Shown here piece after piece: positions 1-9,035 of a stretch of DNA of 59,747 nt (position 1 is its first letter; the number at the start of each line of letters is the position of its first letter). Made by a program: the position numbers and the translations under genes. The notes under the pieces were generated by a model, which was not told where the DNA came from, searched no databases, and saw only the letters and a list, made by a program, of their open reading frames with translations. Source of the DNA: Acetobacteraceae bacterium (lineage in GTDB: Bacteria; Pseudomonadota; Alphaproteobacteria; Acetobacterales; Acetobacteraceae). Location of the stretch: assembly GCA_030041255.1 (NCBI GenBank), contig JASHOF010000112.1:1-59747 (forward strand), in the 5' to 3' direction.

Positions 1-58
1 GGCGCTGCCAGCCCCCATCCCGGCGGAAGAAGGCAGGCGGATCGCGGGATCCTGAGCG

Positions 59-2131
59 TCACCCGCCGAGCGCGGGAGGCATGGCAGCCAGGGTCGGCAG
101 CGGTATGTGGCAGGCGATGCGATGACCCTCCGCAGCCACCTGCCATGGCGGCGGAACGGTGTCGCAGAGGGGTCCGATCCGGCGTGGACAGCGGGCAGCG
201 AAAGGACAGCCCGCCCCGGGCACGGCACTGCTTGCATCGCCGGCGAGCCGGATCCGCGAGGCGCTGCGCTCGCGCGCACCGACCACCGGCACGGCTGACA
301 GCAGGGCCTCGGTGTACGGGTGATAGGGCGGGTGCAGTACCTGCGCAGTCAGCCCTTCCTCCATCAACCGGCCCCGGTACATGACGGCAACGCGTTCGGC
401 GATGTGGGCAATCACGCCGATGTCGTGACTGATGAAGAGATAGGCGACGCCCAACCGACCCCTGAGATCCGCGAGCAGGTTCAGGACCGCCGCCTGGACG
501 GAAACGTCGAGCGCCGAAACCGCCTCGTCCGCGATCACGAAATCCGGGCGCGTGGCAAGGGCCCGAGCGATGCCGACGCGCTGCTTCTCCCCGCCCGAGA
601 GCTGGTGCGGGTAGCGGCTCCGAAAAGCATGTGGCAACCGCACGAGATCGAGCAGCCGCTCGACTTCCCGCACCACTTCGGGCCCTTCCGCCAGCGCGAA
701 ACGATGGAGCGGGCGCGAGAGGATCGCGGCCACGGTCTGGCGCGGGTTCAGTGCAGTATCCGGGTTCTGGAAAACGATCTGCGCGCGCCGGTGGAACTCT
801 GCCGCCGGATGCTCGGGCACCGCCTTCCCGGCAAACCGGAGCGAGCCGGATTCAGCGGGAATGAGACGCAGAAGGAGGCGCCCCAGCGTCGATTTGCCGC
901 AACCCGATTCGCCGACCAGCCCGACGCTCTCGCCTCTGCCGATCGCAAGCGTGACGCCATCCACCGCCCGGGTCACGTTTTCGGTGCCGAGCAGCCGGGC
1001 GAATGTCCCGCCGCTGCGAAAGGAGCGCTGCATCCCGGTTGCTTCGACCAGCCGCTCCCGATGCCGCTCCGGCGTCCCGCCTCCCGCGCGCGCCACCAGC
1101 TCGGGGAGCGGCCACGGCAGGGTTTCGACGATCCCGGCACGATGGCAGCGCACCCAGTGCCCTGGCAGGATCTCGGAAAGGGATTGGGGTTCTGCGCAGC
1201 CCTGTTCGGCAAACGGGCATCGTGGCCGGAAGTTGCAGCCAGGATCAGGGTGGGTGAGATCGGGCAGATTGCCCGGGATCGGTAGCAACGCTGCGGCCAG
1301 GGAGCGATCGAGGCGCGGCAGGGCACCCAGCAAGCCGCGTGTGTAAGGATGGCGCGGGGCCTGCAAAAGCGCCGACGTCGGCCCGGACTCCAGGGTCCGG
1401 CCTGCATAGAGCACGCACACCCGATCGCAGATCCGATCGACGATGCCGAGATTGTGGCTGACCAGCAACATGGTCAGGCCGCGTTCGGCGCGCAGCCCGT
1501 CCAGCAGATCGAGAATTTGCGCCTCGACCGTGACATCGAGTGCCGTGGTGGGTTCATCGAGCAGCAGAAGGTCGGGTTCCGTCGCCAGTGCCTGGGCGAT
1601 CAGCGCCCGCTGCTTCATGCCGCCGGAAAGCTGGTGGGGGTACGCCCGCATGACTGCGCCCGGCCGCGGGATGCCCATTTTTGCCAGCAGGTCCGCCGCC
1701 CGCTCGAATGCCTCGGCGCGCCCCATCCGGCGATGTACCAGCAACGGCTCCGCCACTTGCAGCCCCACAGGAAGTGCGGGATTGAGGATCGACGACGGAT
1801 CCTGGAACACGGTGCCGATGCGTCGCCCGCGCGGTGTGACGGGATCGCCGAGCAGGTCGTGCCCTTCGAATTCGAGCGCCGTTGCCGTCACCTCCGCAGC
1901 TTCGTCGAGCAGTCCGAGCAACGCCAGCACGACCGTGGATTTGCCGGAGCCAGACTCCCCGACCAATCCCAGCACCTGGCCGCGCGGGATGGCGAGGGAA
2001 ACATGGTCGAGCGCCCTCACCCGGCCGCGAATGGTCGCATAGCTGACGGACAGATCTTCGATGCGCAGCGCCGGCGGCGATCCGCCCGCGCCGGACGCCC
2101 GTTCCGCAACTTCGAGATCCGTTTCAGGCAC
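59..2131 (-). CDS. Peptide-type ABC importer, fused double ATP-binding protein
   Basis: Energises uptake through the DppB/DppC-type permeases encoded just upstream; cytoplasmic face of the inner membrane. The 690-residue chain carries both nucleotide-binding units normally split as DppD and DppF. Unit one has Walker A GESGSGKST at 58-66, LSGG at 168-171 and DEPTT at 192-196; unit two has GESGCGKS at 407-414, LSGG at 511-514 and a Walker B ending in DE at 535-536. Cys-containing oligopeptide-transporter tails follow each unit (about 299-312 and near the C-terminus). The start is GTG, overlapping the permease stop by 8 nt, so it is the last gene of a binding protein-permease-permease-ATPase operon. 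Fusion of the two ATPases is common in alphaproteobacteria. Substrate is not readable from sequence. Confidence 0.93.
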   Translation of the reverse strand: MPETDLEVAERASGAGGSPPALRIEDLSVSYATIRGRVRALDHVSLAIPRGQVLGLVGESGSGKSTVVLALLGLLDEAAEVTATALEFEGHDLLGDPVTPRGRRIGTVFQDPSSILNPALPVGLQVAEPLLVHRRMGRAEAFERAADLLAKMGIPRPGAVMRAYPHQLSGGMKQRALIAQALATEPDLLLLDEPTTALDVTVEAQILDLLDGLRAERGLTMLLVSHNLGIVDRICDRVCVLYAGRTLESGPTSALLQAPRHPYTRGLLGALPRLDRSLAAALLPIPGNLPDLTHPDPGCNFRPRCPFAEQGCAEPQSLSEILPGHWVRCHRAGIVETLPWPLPELVARAGGGTPERHRERLVEATGMQRSFRSGGTFARLLGTENVTRAVDGVTLAIGRGESVGLVGESGCGKSTLGRLLLRLIPAESGSLRFAGKAVPEHPAAEFHRRAQIVFQNPDTALNPRQTVAAILSRPLHRFALAEGPEVVREVERLLDLVRLPHAFRSRYPHQLSGGEKQRVGIARALATRPDFVIADEAVSALDVSVQAAVLNLLADLRGRLGVAYLFISHDIGVIAHIAERVAVMYRGRLMEEGLTAQVLHPPYHPYTEALLSAVPVVGARERSASRIRLAGDASSAVPGAGCPFAARCPRRIGPLCDTVPPPWQVAAEGHRIACHIPLPTLAAMPPALGG

Positions 2132-2990
2132 CGCCGCGGCCGCTCAGCCGGGGGTCGAGCCGCTCTCGCAGCCCCTCGCCAAAAAGATTGACCGCGATCA
2201 GCAGGGCACAGAGAGAAAGGCCCGGAGCGAGCCCCATCCACGGCGCACGGTCGATGAATTGCCGGCTCTCCGCGATCATCAGGCCCCATTCACTGCTCGG
2301 AGGCTGGGGGCCGAGCCCAAGAAAGGAAAGCGACGAGCCAAGCAGAATCGCAAAGGTAACGCGCAATCCGCTTTCGACGATGATGGGCGGCCAGGCGTTG
2401 GGCAGGATCTCGCGGGCCAGGATCGAGACGGCTCCCTCGCCCCGTGCGCGGGCGGCCTGCACGAAATCCTCTTCCAGCAACCCCAGCGCCACGGAGCGGG
2501 TCAGCCGCGTCAGGATCGGGATATAGACGATGCCGACGGCAACGATGGTCTTCCACAAATTTGGCGGCGTGACCGCCAGGATCAGGAGGCCGAGCAGGAT
2601 CGGCGGGAGCGAGATCAAAAGATCGACGGCGCGCATGATCGCCGCCTCGGCGAAGCCGCGATGAAAGGCAGCCAGGAGGCCGAGCGGAACACCGGCAACG
2701 ACGCTGATCGCCATCGCCCCGAACCCCATCGCCAGCGAGTAGCGCGCGCCGACCAGGACGCGGGAGAAGACATCGCGGCCGAACTCGTCCGTCCCGAAGA
2801 GATGGATGGCCGAGGGCGGAGCGAAGCGCAGCCGGACATCGAACGCCACCGCGCTGTATGGTGCGATCCACGGGCTGATAACCGCCAGCACGACGATCGC
2901 GGCCACGACGCAACCGCCGATCCGGAGCGCACGCGACCCGCGCCATTGCCCGAGGGCGGCCCCGCTCATGGGCGCCGGTTCCGTGCGCAT
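2124..2990 (-). CDS. Peptide-type ABC importer permease (DppC-like)
   Basis: Second membrane subunit of the importer. The 288-residue protein has an N-terminal membrane segment at about 25-45, the OppC/DppC N-terminal region, then the BPD transporter domain with five further hydrophobic segments and the EAA-type cytoplasmic loop (QAARARGEGAVSILAREILP) that docks on the ATPase. ATG at 2990 lies only 2 nt past the DppB stop; a second ATG at 2969 is possible. It overlaps the downstream ATPase start by 8 nt, which suggests translational coupling. Family assignment is secure; the transported solute is not. Confidence 0.92.
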   Translation of the reverse strand: MRTEPAPMSGAALGQWRGSRALRIGGCVVAAIVVLAVISPWIAPYSAVAFDVRLRFAPPSAIHLFGTDEFGRDVFSRVLVGARYSLAMGFGAMAISVVAGVPLGLLAAFHRGFAEAAIMRAVDLLISLPPILLGLLILAVTPPNLWKTIVAVGIVYIPILTRLTRSVALGLLEEDFVQAARARGEGAVSILAREILPNAWPPIIVESGLRVTFAILLGSSLSFLGLGPQPPSSEWGLMIAESRQFIDRAPWMGLAPGLSLCALLIAVNLFGEGLRERLDPRLSGRGGA

Positions 2991-2992
2991 TT

Positions 2993-3952
2993 TCACCGGA
3001 TGCTGCGCCCGTGGCGGAGCCGCGGGTCGAGCAGCGCATAGCTGAAATCGGCGAGCAGGTTGGCAATGGCATAGATCGCCGTCACCACCATCATCCCCGC
3101 CTGCAGCAGCGGCAGGTCCCGATTCTCGATGGCATAGACCAGCAGTCGCCCGAGGCCCGGATAGGCAAATACCGTCTCGATGACGACGATGCCCCCCATC
3201 AGGATGCCGGCATCGATTGCCAGCACCGTAATGGCGGGCGGCAGCGCATTGGGGAGCGCGTGGCGGTACAGCACCAGCCGCTCCGGCAGCCCCTTGGCGC
3301 GCGCCGCCAGGATATATCGGCTTCCCAGCACCTCGAGCATGGACGAACGCGCCAGGCGCGACACGTGCGCAGTAAGCCCCAGCGTCAGGACAGTCACGGG
3401 CAGCAGGAGATGCGCCAGCCAGCCGCCCACGCCGGCCTCGGCGATCGAGGCGTACCCGGTGGCCGGCAGCCAGTGCAGCCAGGCGGCAAAGAACAGGATC
3501 GCCAGGATCGCCCAGAAGAAGTCCGGAACGGCAATGAAAAGAAACTGCACGAACGCCAGGGTCCGATCGGACATCCGGCCCTTGTGCGTGGCGCCGTAGA
3601 CGCCGCAACCGATTCCGAGCAGGACCACAAGTGTGAAGCTCATGCCGGCCAGGATCGCCGACCGGCCGAGGGCGCCGGCGATCAGCGGCGCCGCCGGGCG
3701 GTCCATCGAAAGCGACTGGCCGAGATTCCCGTGCAGCATCTGAGCGAGCCAGTGCCAGTACTGGACGGACAGGGGCTCGTTCAGCCCGAGTTTTGCCTCG
3801 AGGGCGGCAACCGCCCCGGGTGTCGCGTACTCACCGAGGATCGCGTAGGCGACATTCCCGGGCAGGATATGGACGATGGCGAAGATCAGAACCGACATCG
3901 CCAGGAGGACGCCAACCACGGCCAGCAGGCGGCGGACCACGAACCCGGCCAT
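2993..3952 (-). CDS. Peptide-type ABC importer permease (DppB-like)
   Basis: First membrane subunit of the importer, 319 residues, usual length for DppB/GsiC. The N-terminus (VVRRLLAVVGVLLAMSVLIF) is the typical first helix, followed by the periplasmic region and the permease domain with the EAA loop (SRYILAARAKGLPERLVLYR). ATG start at 3952. It lies 36 bp downstream of the binding protein and 2 bp upstream of the DppC-like permease, so the four minus-strand genes read as one operon. Confidence 0.93.
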   Translation of the reverse strand: MAGFVVRRLLAVVGVLLAMSVLIFAIVHILPGNVAYAILGEYATPGAVAALEAKLGLNEPLSVQYWHWLAQMLHGNLGQSLSMDRPAAPLIAGALGRSAILAGMSFTLVVLLGIGCGVYGATHKGRMSDRTLAFVQFLFIAVPDFFWAILAILFFAAWLHWLPATGYASIAEAGVGGWLAHLLLPVTVLTLGLTAHVSRLARSSMLEVLGSRYILAARAKGLPERLVLYRHALPNALPPAITVLAIDAGILMGGIVVIETVFAYPGLGRLLVYAIENRDLPLLQAGMMVVTAIYAIANLLADFSYALLDPRLRHGRSIR

Positions 3953-3988
3953 GACCGGTCGGCGCCGCCGGAACTCCCGCCGCCGTGC

Positions 3989-5491
3989 TCACCCGATGGT
4001 TGCGTGGCGGAGATCGAACCATTGCATCGGGTGCGTCTGCACGTTCTTGACCCATTGGCGGTAGGCGCAGGCATAGTTCACCGAATAGGCAAAGAAGCCG
4101 CACGGATCGGCATTCAGCGCCTGCTGCATGGCGATATAGTCGGCTTTCTCTTTCTCCGCATCGCCCGTCTCACGGGCGGCGTCGAGCGCCTTGTCCACCA
4201 GGGCGTTGCTGTAGTGCCAGAGCCGCTCGTTCCAGCTTCCGTTGGAATGGAGAAATTCGTAGGTGCTGGTGTCCACGGTCGGACGTGCGAAATAGCCGTC
4301 GATATAGAATGGCGCCTTGCCGGAAACCTCGGCATCGTAACTGGAAAAGGGAACGCGCTGCACGCTGATGTCGAATCCGCCGGGGCTGGCGAGTTGCTGC
4401 AGAGTGACCCCGAGCCGTTCGCGGACCGGCCGCCCGACGGGAACGATGAGCTGGATCTTCAGCCCGTCCGGATGCCCGGCCTCGGCCAGGAGCTTGCGCG
4501 ACGCCGCCGGATCGGCCTTGGGGATCACGATATCCTTGGCGTAGAACGGGCTGGTCGGCGGAATCGGGCTGATCGTCGGCACACCCTCCCCGAACAACGT
4601 CAACTCGACGACGTCGCGCTTGTCGACGGCGATATTGAAGGCGCGGCGCACCCGCACATCGTTGAACGGAGGATTGACATTGTTCATGATCGCGGCATCC
4701 CACGAACCGGTCGCCACGCTGTCCACGCGCAGCTTCGGATCCGCGCTCAGCGGCTTCACCTGGTCGAGCGGAATCTGCCACACGATGTCGATATCTCCGG
4801 CCCGCAAAGCGGCGATCTTGACGCTCATTTCCGGAATGATGCGGAGCTCGACACCCTCCAGAAGCGGCAACCCGGCCTCGAAATAGTCCGGATTCTTCGC
4901 CAGGACCATGCGATCGCCCGGGGTGTAGCTCTGGAACATGAACGGGCCGGTTCCAATCGGCCTGGTCGCCAACTGCGCCACCAGATCGCGCGGGGTGATC
5001 TTGACCTGGCGATCCGACATGATGTCGGCGAAGCCGCCATAGGCGAAGCTCAGATCGAATATCACGGTATAGGGGTCGGGGGACGACATATGCTCGATCA
5101 TCGTATAGTTGCTGCGCGAGGGCGCGGCAGTGGCGGGATCGAGCAGCCGCTTGAACATCGCGGTGACGTCCTCGGCAACCAGCTCCCGGCCGTTATGGAA
5201 CTTGACCCCGCGGCGCAGATGGAAAGTCCATTGCCTGAGATCCTCGGAGTACGTCCACTTCTCGGCGAGATCCGGAACGATGCCGAGATCGGCGCGCATC
5301 CGCGTCAGGCCGTTGAACACCAGGTTGTCGTAGATGTACTCGTCGCCGATCGTCGTAAACATCGGATCGAGGTGGGTCGGCGAGTTGCCGACGCCAAGCC
5401 GGAGCACATTGCGCGCGGCAGAGGCCGGGCGGGTCATGAAGGGTAATGCTGCTGCGCTGCCGATCAGGCCCCTGCGTGTCAATGACATCAT
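3989..5491 (-). CDS. ABC importer solute-binding protein (SBP family 5), Tat-type leader
   Basis: Periplasmic receptor of the importer, 500 residues, family 5 (peptide/nickel/opine-binding) extracellular protein. The N-terminus starts MMSLTRRGLIG, a twin-arginine motif, then a short hydrophobic stretch and an ASA-A cleavage site near residue 26, so export by Tat in a folded state is likely. Downstream are the usual family-5 elements (LRLGVGNSPTHLDP near the mature start, PDLAEKW, WTFHLRRGVKFHNG). Two adjacent ATGs at 5491 and 5488 follow GGGAGGCG; the second has the better spacing. The open frame continues upstream but that part is opposite the amidohydrolase gene and has no homology-like character. 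Substrate unknown; the divergent hydrolases suggest an amide or peptide. Confidence 0.92.
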   Translation of the reverse strand: MMSLTRRGLIGSAAALPFMTRPASAARNVLRLGVGNSPTHLDPMFTTIGDEYIYDNLVFNGLTRMRADLGIVPDLAEKWTYSEDLRQWTFHLRRGVKFHNGRELVAEDVTAMFKRLLDPATAAPSRSNYTMIEHMSSPDPYTVIFDLSFAYGGFADIMSDRQVKITPRDLVAQLATRPIGTGPFMFQSYTPGDRMVLAKNPDYFEAGLPLLEGVELRIIPEMSVKIAALRAGDIDIVWQIPLDQVKPLSADPKLRVDSVATGSWDAAIMNNVNPPFNDVRVRRAFNIAVDKRDVVELTLFGEGVPTISPIPPTSPFYAKDIVIPKADPAASRKLLAEAGHPDGLKIQLIVPVGRPVRERLGVTLQQLASPGGFDISVQRVPFSSYDAEVSGKAPFYIDGYFARPTVDTSTYEFLHSNGSWNERLWHYSNALVDKALDAARETGDAEKEKADYIAMQQALNADPCGFFAYSVNYACAYRQWVKNVQTHPMQWFDLRHATIG

Positions 5492-5537
5492 CGCCTCCCG
5501 ATTGCTGCCGGTACAACCACGGTGCCGCACGGCGCAA

Positions 5538-5567
5538 ACTATGATCTGAGACGTTGCGGCTTGTCCA
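5538..5567 (-). promoter_or_regulatory. Candidate sigma70 promoter of the importer operon
   Basis: Reading the minus strand, TGGACA (5567-5562) and CATAGT (5543-5538) are separated by 18 nt. TGGACA matches five of six -35 positions and CATAGT four of six -10 positions. Transcription would start near 5531 and leave a leader of about 40 nt before the binding-protein ATG. The 180-bp divergent gap (5492-5671) must also contain the amidohydrolase promoter, for which I see no convincing match. Sequence match only. Confidence 0.4.
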
Positions 5568-5671
5568 GCGGTGCGCCCTTCGGCTGCCCTCACGGCGAGC
5601 AGGGCAACCCTTTCCGCTTCGGCTTCGTTGCGGCATCTTTCACGCCATCCGCTTTCATGCCAGGGGGAAGC

Positions 5672-7063
5672 ATGGCGCGCCTTGTGCTCCGCACGGCCTG
5701 GACGATTGCCTGGCAGAACGGCCGCCACGTCCCGCTGCCGGGACATGCCGTGGTGGTCGAGGACGGCCGGATCGCTGACGTAACAACCGACCCTCCCCTC
5801 GATGCCGAGACCATCGCCGTTGCAAATGGGATCGCCTTTCCCGGCTTCATCAATCTGCACAACCACACCGTCAACGCACCGCTGTTCCGCGGAGTCGTGG
5901 ACGACCTTCCACGCCGCATCGCCGGCGAGAGCAAGGTCTATTCCATGCTGATGCCGATCGGCGGACTCGCGGTTGGATTCCTTGCGCCAGGCCAGCTCCG
6001 CGCGGTGATCGCGCTCGGCCTCCTGGAAGTGCTCCGCAGCGGCGCGACCACGCTCGTCGACCAGTTTCGCCCGCCACAAGCCATGATTCTGGACCTGGCC
6101 CAGAGCTGGGGGCTCCGCCTCTATGCCGCACCCTACCTGTTCTCCCCGGCGGCGACGGCGGATTCCGCGGTGAGAGGAGCGTCGCAAGGCAGTATCGAGG
6201 GCGTCAGCGGCCTCGCGGCGTTCGAGCGGTTGTTCGCAGAGTTCGACCGGGGTGACAGGGGATTGACGCGCGTGATCCTCGGCCCGCACGCTGCGGATTC
6301 GTGCGCGCCGGATCTGCTTCGCGCCGCCGATCGGATCGCCCGCGAGCGTGGGCTTTTGCTGACCATCCATCTCGCGCAGAGCCAGGGTGAGCTGGATCGA
6401 ATCGCCGCCCACCACCGCATGGGGCCGGCCGACTACATGGACTCGGTCGGCCTGCTGCGCGAAGGCGTCATCTTCGCGCACGGCACGCACCTGACGGATG
6501 CGGAGCTGGGTCGGCTCAGGGACGCGGGCGCGGCGGTGGCGAACTGTGCGAGCGTGTTCCTCCGCGGCGGCAAAGCGCCGTGCTTTGCGCGGTTCCATCG
6601 TGCCGGCGTGCGAGTCGGGATCGGCACCGATGCCGAACGGATGGACATGTTCGCCCAGCTCCGGGCCACCGGTTTTGCCTCGAAGCAGAGTTTCGGCGCC
6701 GGCGACGTGGCAACCGCGGCCGAGCTGCTGCACGCGGCAACAGCCGGCGCGGCCGACATCCTGCGGAGGCCGGATCTCGGACGCATCGCTCCTGGCGCCG
6801 CCGCGGACATCGTGATCCTCGACGCCGGCAAGGCGCACTTGCAGCCGGTCCATGACCCGATCCGGAGCCTCGTCTGGTACGCATCCTCGGCCGACATCGA
6901 CACCGTCCTGATCGCCGGGCGGCCTCTGCTGCGTGCCGGCCGGACGCCCGGGCTGGACGAGGCGGCCATCGTTCGCGAGGGTTCCGCCGCCGTCAGCCTG
7001 CTCTGGGAAGAGGCGAAGCGGCGTGGCTATCTTGCCTGCGAGATGGAACCGCCGGAGCGATGA
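5672..7063 (+). CDS. Amidohydrolase of the TRZ/ATZ (cytosine deaminase-like) superfamily
   Basis: Predicted metal-dependent deaminase or amidohydrolase, 463 residues. Metal ligands are visible: H63 and H65 in NLHNHT, H233 in IHLAQ, H270 in FAHGTH and D320 in GTD. The usual HxxE general-acid position holds Gln (Q236), so this belongs to a subfamily with altered chemistry. ATG at 5672 follows AGGGGGAAGC; an in-frame ATG at 5657 is less well placed. It is divergent from the importer operon and overlaps the M20 peptidase by 4 nt (ATGA). The joint context points to breakdown of an imported amide or N-heterocycle, but the substrate cannot be named. Confidence 0.85.
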   Translation: MARLVLRTAWTIAWQNGRHVPLPGHAVVVEDGRIADVTTDPPLDAETIAVANGIAFPGFINLHNHTVNAPLFRGVVDDLPRRIAGESKVYSMLMPIGGLAVGFLAPGQLRAVIALGLLEVLRSGATTLVDQFRPPQAMILDLAQSWGLRLYAAPYLFSPAATADSAVRGASQGSIEGVSGLAAFERLFAEFDRGDRGLTRVILGPHAADSCAPDLLRAADRIARERGLLLTIHLAQSQGELDRIAAHHRMGPADYMDSVGLLREGVIFAHGTHLTDAELGRLRDAGAAVANCASVFLRGGKAPCFARFHRAGVRVGIGTDAERMDMFAQLRATGFASKQSFGAGDVATAAELLHAATAGAADILRRPDLGRIAPGAAADIVILDAGKAHLQPVHDPIRSLVWYASSADIDTVLIAGRPLLRAGRTPGLDEAAIVREGSAAVSLLWEEAKRRGYLACEMEPPER

Positions 7064-8319
7064 GCATGGAGAAAATCCGCGCCCGCATCCTCGACTGGAT
7101 CGAGACCGACCGCGCGCCTCTGATCGATTTCCTCTCCCGCTTCGTCGCCGTTCCAAGCCCGAATCCGCCCGGTGACACCCGCGCGGCCGCGCGGTTTCTG
7201 CTCGCCCATCTGCATGCCCATGGGGTGCCGGCGGAAATTCGCAGTGCCCGGGATGAGCTGCCCAACATCGTCGGCAGCTTCGGAACGGGGCGGCCGCATC
7301 TGGTCCTGAACGGACATATCGACGTCTTTCCGGCCGGGCCACGCGAGAGCTGGTCGAACGATCCGTGGAGCGGCGAAGTCGCGGGAGGAAAGGTGCTGGG
7401 CCGCGGGGCGACCGACATGAAGTGCGGAACCGCCGCCTCGGTCTGGACCTACATCTATCTGCACCGGCTGCAGGAGACGCTCGGCGGGCGTCTGACCCTG
7501 ACCTCTGTGTCGGACGAGGAGACGGGCGGTACGTGGGGTGCGCGCTGGCTGCTTGAAACGTTTCCCGACGAGTGCAGCGGAGACTGCCTCCTGAATGGCG
7601 AGCCGACCACGCCCGGCACCATCCGTTTCGGGGAGAAGGGGACGCTTCGGCTGGTCTTCGAAATCGACACGCCGGGTGCGCATGGCGCCTACACGCACCA
7701 AAGCCGCAATGCCATTCGCATCGCCGCGGACCTGGTGCGCGACCTCTATGGGCTCGAGGAGATGCGCGCCGAAGTGCCGGATGCCGTTCGCCAGGCGATC
7801 GCGGCGTCGCGGACGGCGATGGACCGGGCGCTGGGGCCCGGTGCCGGCGAGATTCTCAACCGCGTGACGGTCTCGGCCGGAGTGATCGAGGGTGGCCTCA
7901 AGGTCAACATGCTGCCCGGCCATTGCCGGCTGGAGATGGATATCCGCCTGCCCGTCGGCACGACGCATGCCGCGGTCATGAGAGAGGTGGAGGCGATTCT
8001 CGGCCGCTATCCGGAAGCCCGGGTGACTCCGGTGTGGACCCATTCCGGCGAGCCGACTTTCAGCGATCCTCTGCATCCGATGGTCGGCATCATCCGCCGC
8101 ACCGTCTCCGGCCTCACGGGAACGGAGCCGGTTCCCGCGGTTGGCCTCGGGGCCTCGGACGCCAAGCACTGGCGCCGGCACGGCGTGCCCGCCTTCCTCT
8201 ATGGGTGCACTCCCAACAACATGGCAAAGCCGGACGAGTGGGTCGATGTCGAGGAGTACCTGCACATCGTCCGCACGCATGCCCTGGCCGCCGCTTCGTT
8301 CCTCGCCGGCGGAAAGTGA
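7060..8319 (+). CDS. M20 family metallopeptidase (ArgE/DapE-like deacylase)
   Basis: Cytoplasmic deacylase or dipeptidase of the M20 family, 419 residues. Catalytic features: H86 and D88 in NGHIDV, D119 in GRGATDMKCG, and E153-E154 in SDEETGG. At the C-terminus the family normally has His in an AHxxDE element; here the corresponding stretch is NMAKPDEW with Ala389 in the His position, so the last zinc ligand differs. ATGA overlap with the amidohydrolase supports a common transcript and linked function. The DUF1028 gene follows 44 bp later. Confidence 0.88.
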   Translation: MSMEKIRARILDWIETDRAPLIDFLSRFVAVPSPNPPGDTRAAARFLLAHLHAHGVPAEIRSARDELPNIVGSFGTGRPHLVLNGHIDVFPAGPRESWSNDPWSGEVAGGKVLGRGATDMKCGTAASVWTYIYLHRLQETLGGRLTLTSVSDEETGGTWGARWLLETFPDECSGDCLLNGEPTTPGTIRFGEKGTLRLVFEIDTPGAHGAYTHQSRNAIRIAADLVRDLYGLEEMRAEVPDAVRQAIAASRTAMDRALGPGAGEILNRVTVSAGVIEGGLKVNMLPGHCRLEMDIRLPVGTTHAAVMREVEAILGRYPEARVTPVWTHSGEPTFSDPLHPMVGIIRRTVSGLTGTEPVPAVGLGASDAKHWRRHGVPAFLYGCTPNNMAKPDEWVDVEEYLHIVRTHALAAASFLAGGK

Positions 8320-8363
8320 TCGTTGGAACTCGCCCTCGCCGTCATGGCCAGAGCAGGGTCCGG

Positions 8364-9032
8364 ATGACGTTCTCCCTCCTCGGACGCTGCGCACGGACAG
8401 GGATGCTGGGCGCCGTCGTCACCACCTCCGCGATCGCAGTCGGTTCACGCTGCGCTTTCGCCCGCGCGGGCATCGGCGCGGTTCTGACCCAGCATCGGAC
8501 CGATCCCCGCCTCGGCCCGCTTGGGCTCGACCTCCTGGCGCGCGGGTCTGACGCCGGACATGCGCTCCGCGCCATGCTCGCTTCGACCCCGCATCGCGAG
8601 TGGCGGCAACTGGCGGTTCTCGACGCGGACGGCCGCTCCGCGGCGTTCAGCGGCGGGCACGTGAAGCCGGAACGCGGCGAGGCCCATGGCACCTCCTGCG
8701 TCGCCATTGCCAATATCGTTCGTTCCGCCGCGCTGCCGGCAGCGATGACGGACGCGTTCGAGCGCTCGCCCGACCAGCCCTTGCCCGACCGGCTGCTGGC
8801 GGCGCTCTTCGCAGGGGTGGAAGCCGGCGGCGAATTCCGCCTCCTGGTCTCTGCCGCACTTCTGGTCGTGCACCGGGAAAGCTTTCCCTATGTGGACCTG
8901 CGTATCGATCGGAGCGAGCGTCCGATCGCGGCGCTGGCAGAGCTCTGGGAGGACTATCGATCGGAAGCGGACGCCTATGTGCAACGCGCCATCGATCCGG
9001 ATCGCGCCACTTCGCCCGGACCGCAGACATGA
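8364..9032 (+). CDS. DUF1028 family protein
   Basis: The 222-residue protein begins MTFSLLGRCARTGMLG and continues with IAVGSRC and GIGAVLTQ, characteristic of DUF1028, whose known structure has an Ntn-hydrolase-like fold; biochemical function is unestablished. DUF1028 genes are often found beside amino-acid or peptide catabolic genes, and here it is the third gene of the amidohydrolase-M20 series. ATG at 8364. It ends 3 bp from the convergent agmatinase-like gene, leaving no room for a separate terminator. Confidence 0.85.
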   Translation: MTFSLLGRCARTGMLGAVVTTSAIAVGSRCAFARAGIGAVLTQHRTDPRLGPLGLDLLARGSDAGHALRAMLASTPHREWRQLAVLDADGRSAAFSGGHVKPERGEAHGTSCVAIANIVRSAALPAAMTDAFERSPDQPLPDRLLAALFAGVEAGGEFRLLVSAALLVVHRESFPYVDLRIDRSERPIAALAELWEDYRSEADAYVQRAIDPDRATSPGPQT

Positions 9033-9035
9033 CCG

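Noticed and set aside
5492-7342. Upstream continuation of the binding-protein reading frame on the minus strand
   Set aside because: It runs antisense through the amidohydrolase gene, has Arg/Gly-rich composition without recognisable domains, and the true Tat leader and ribosome binding site are at 5491.
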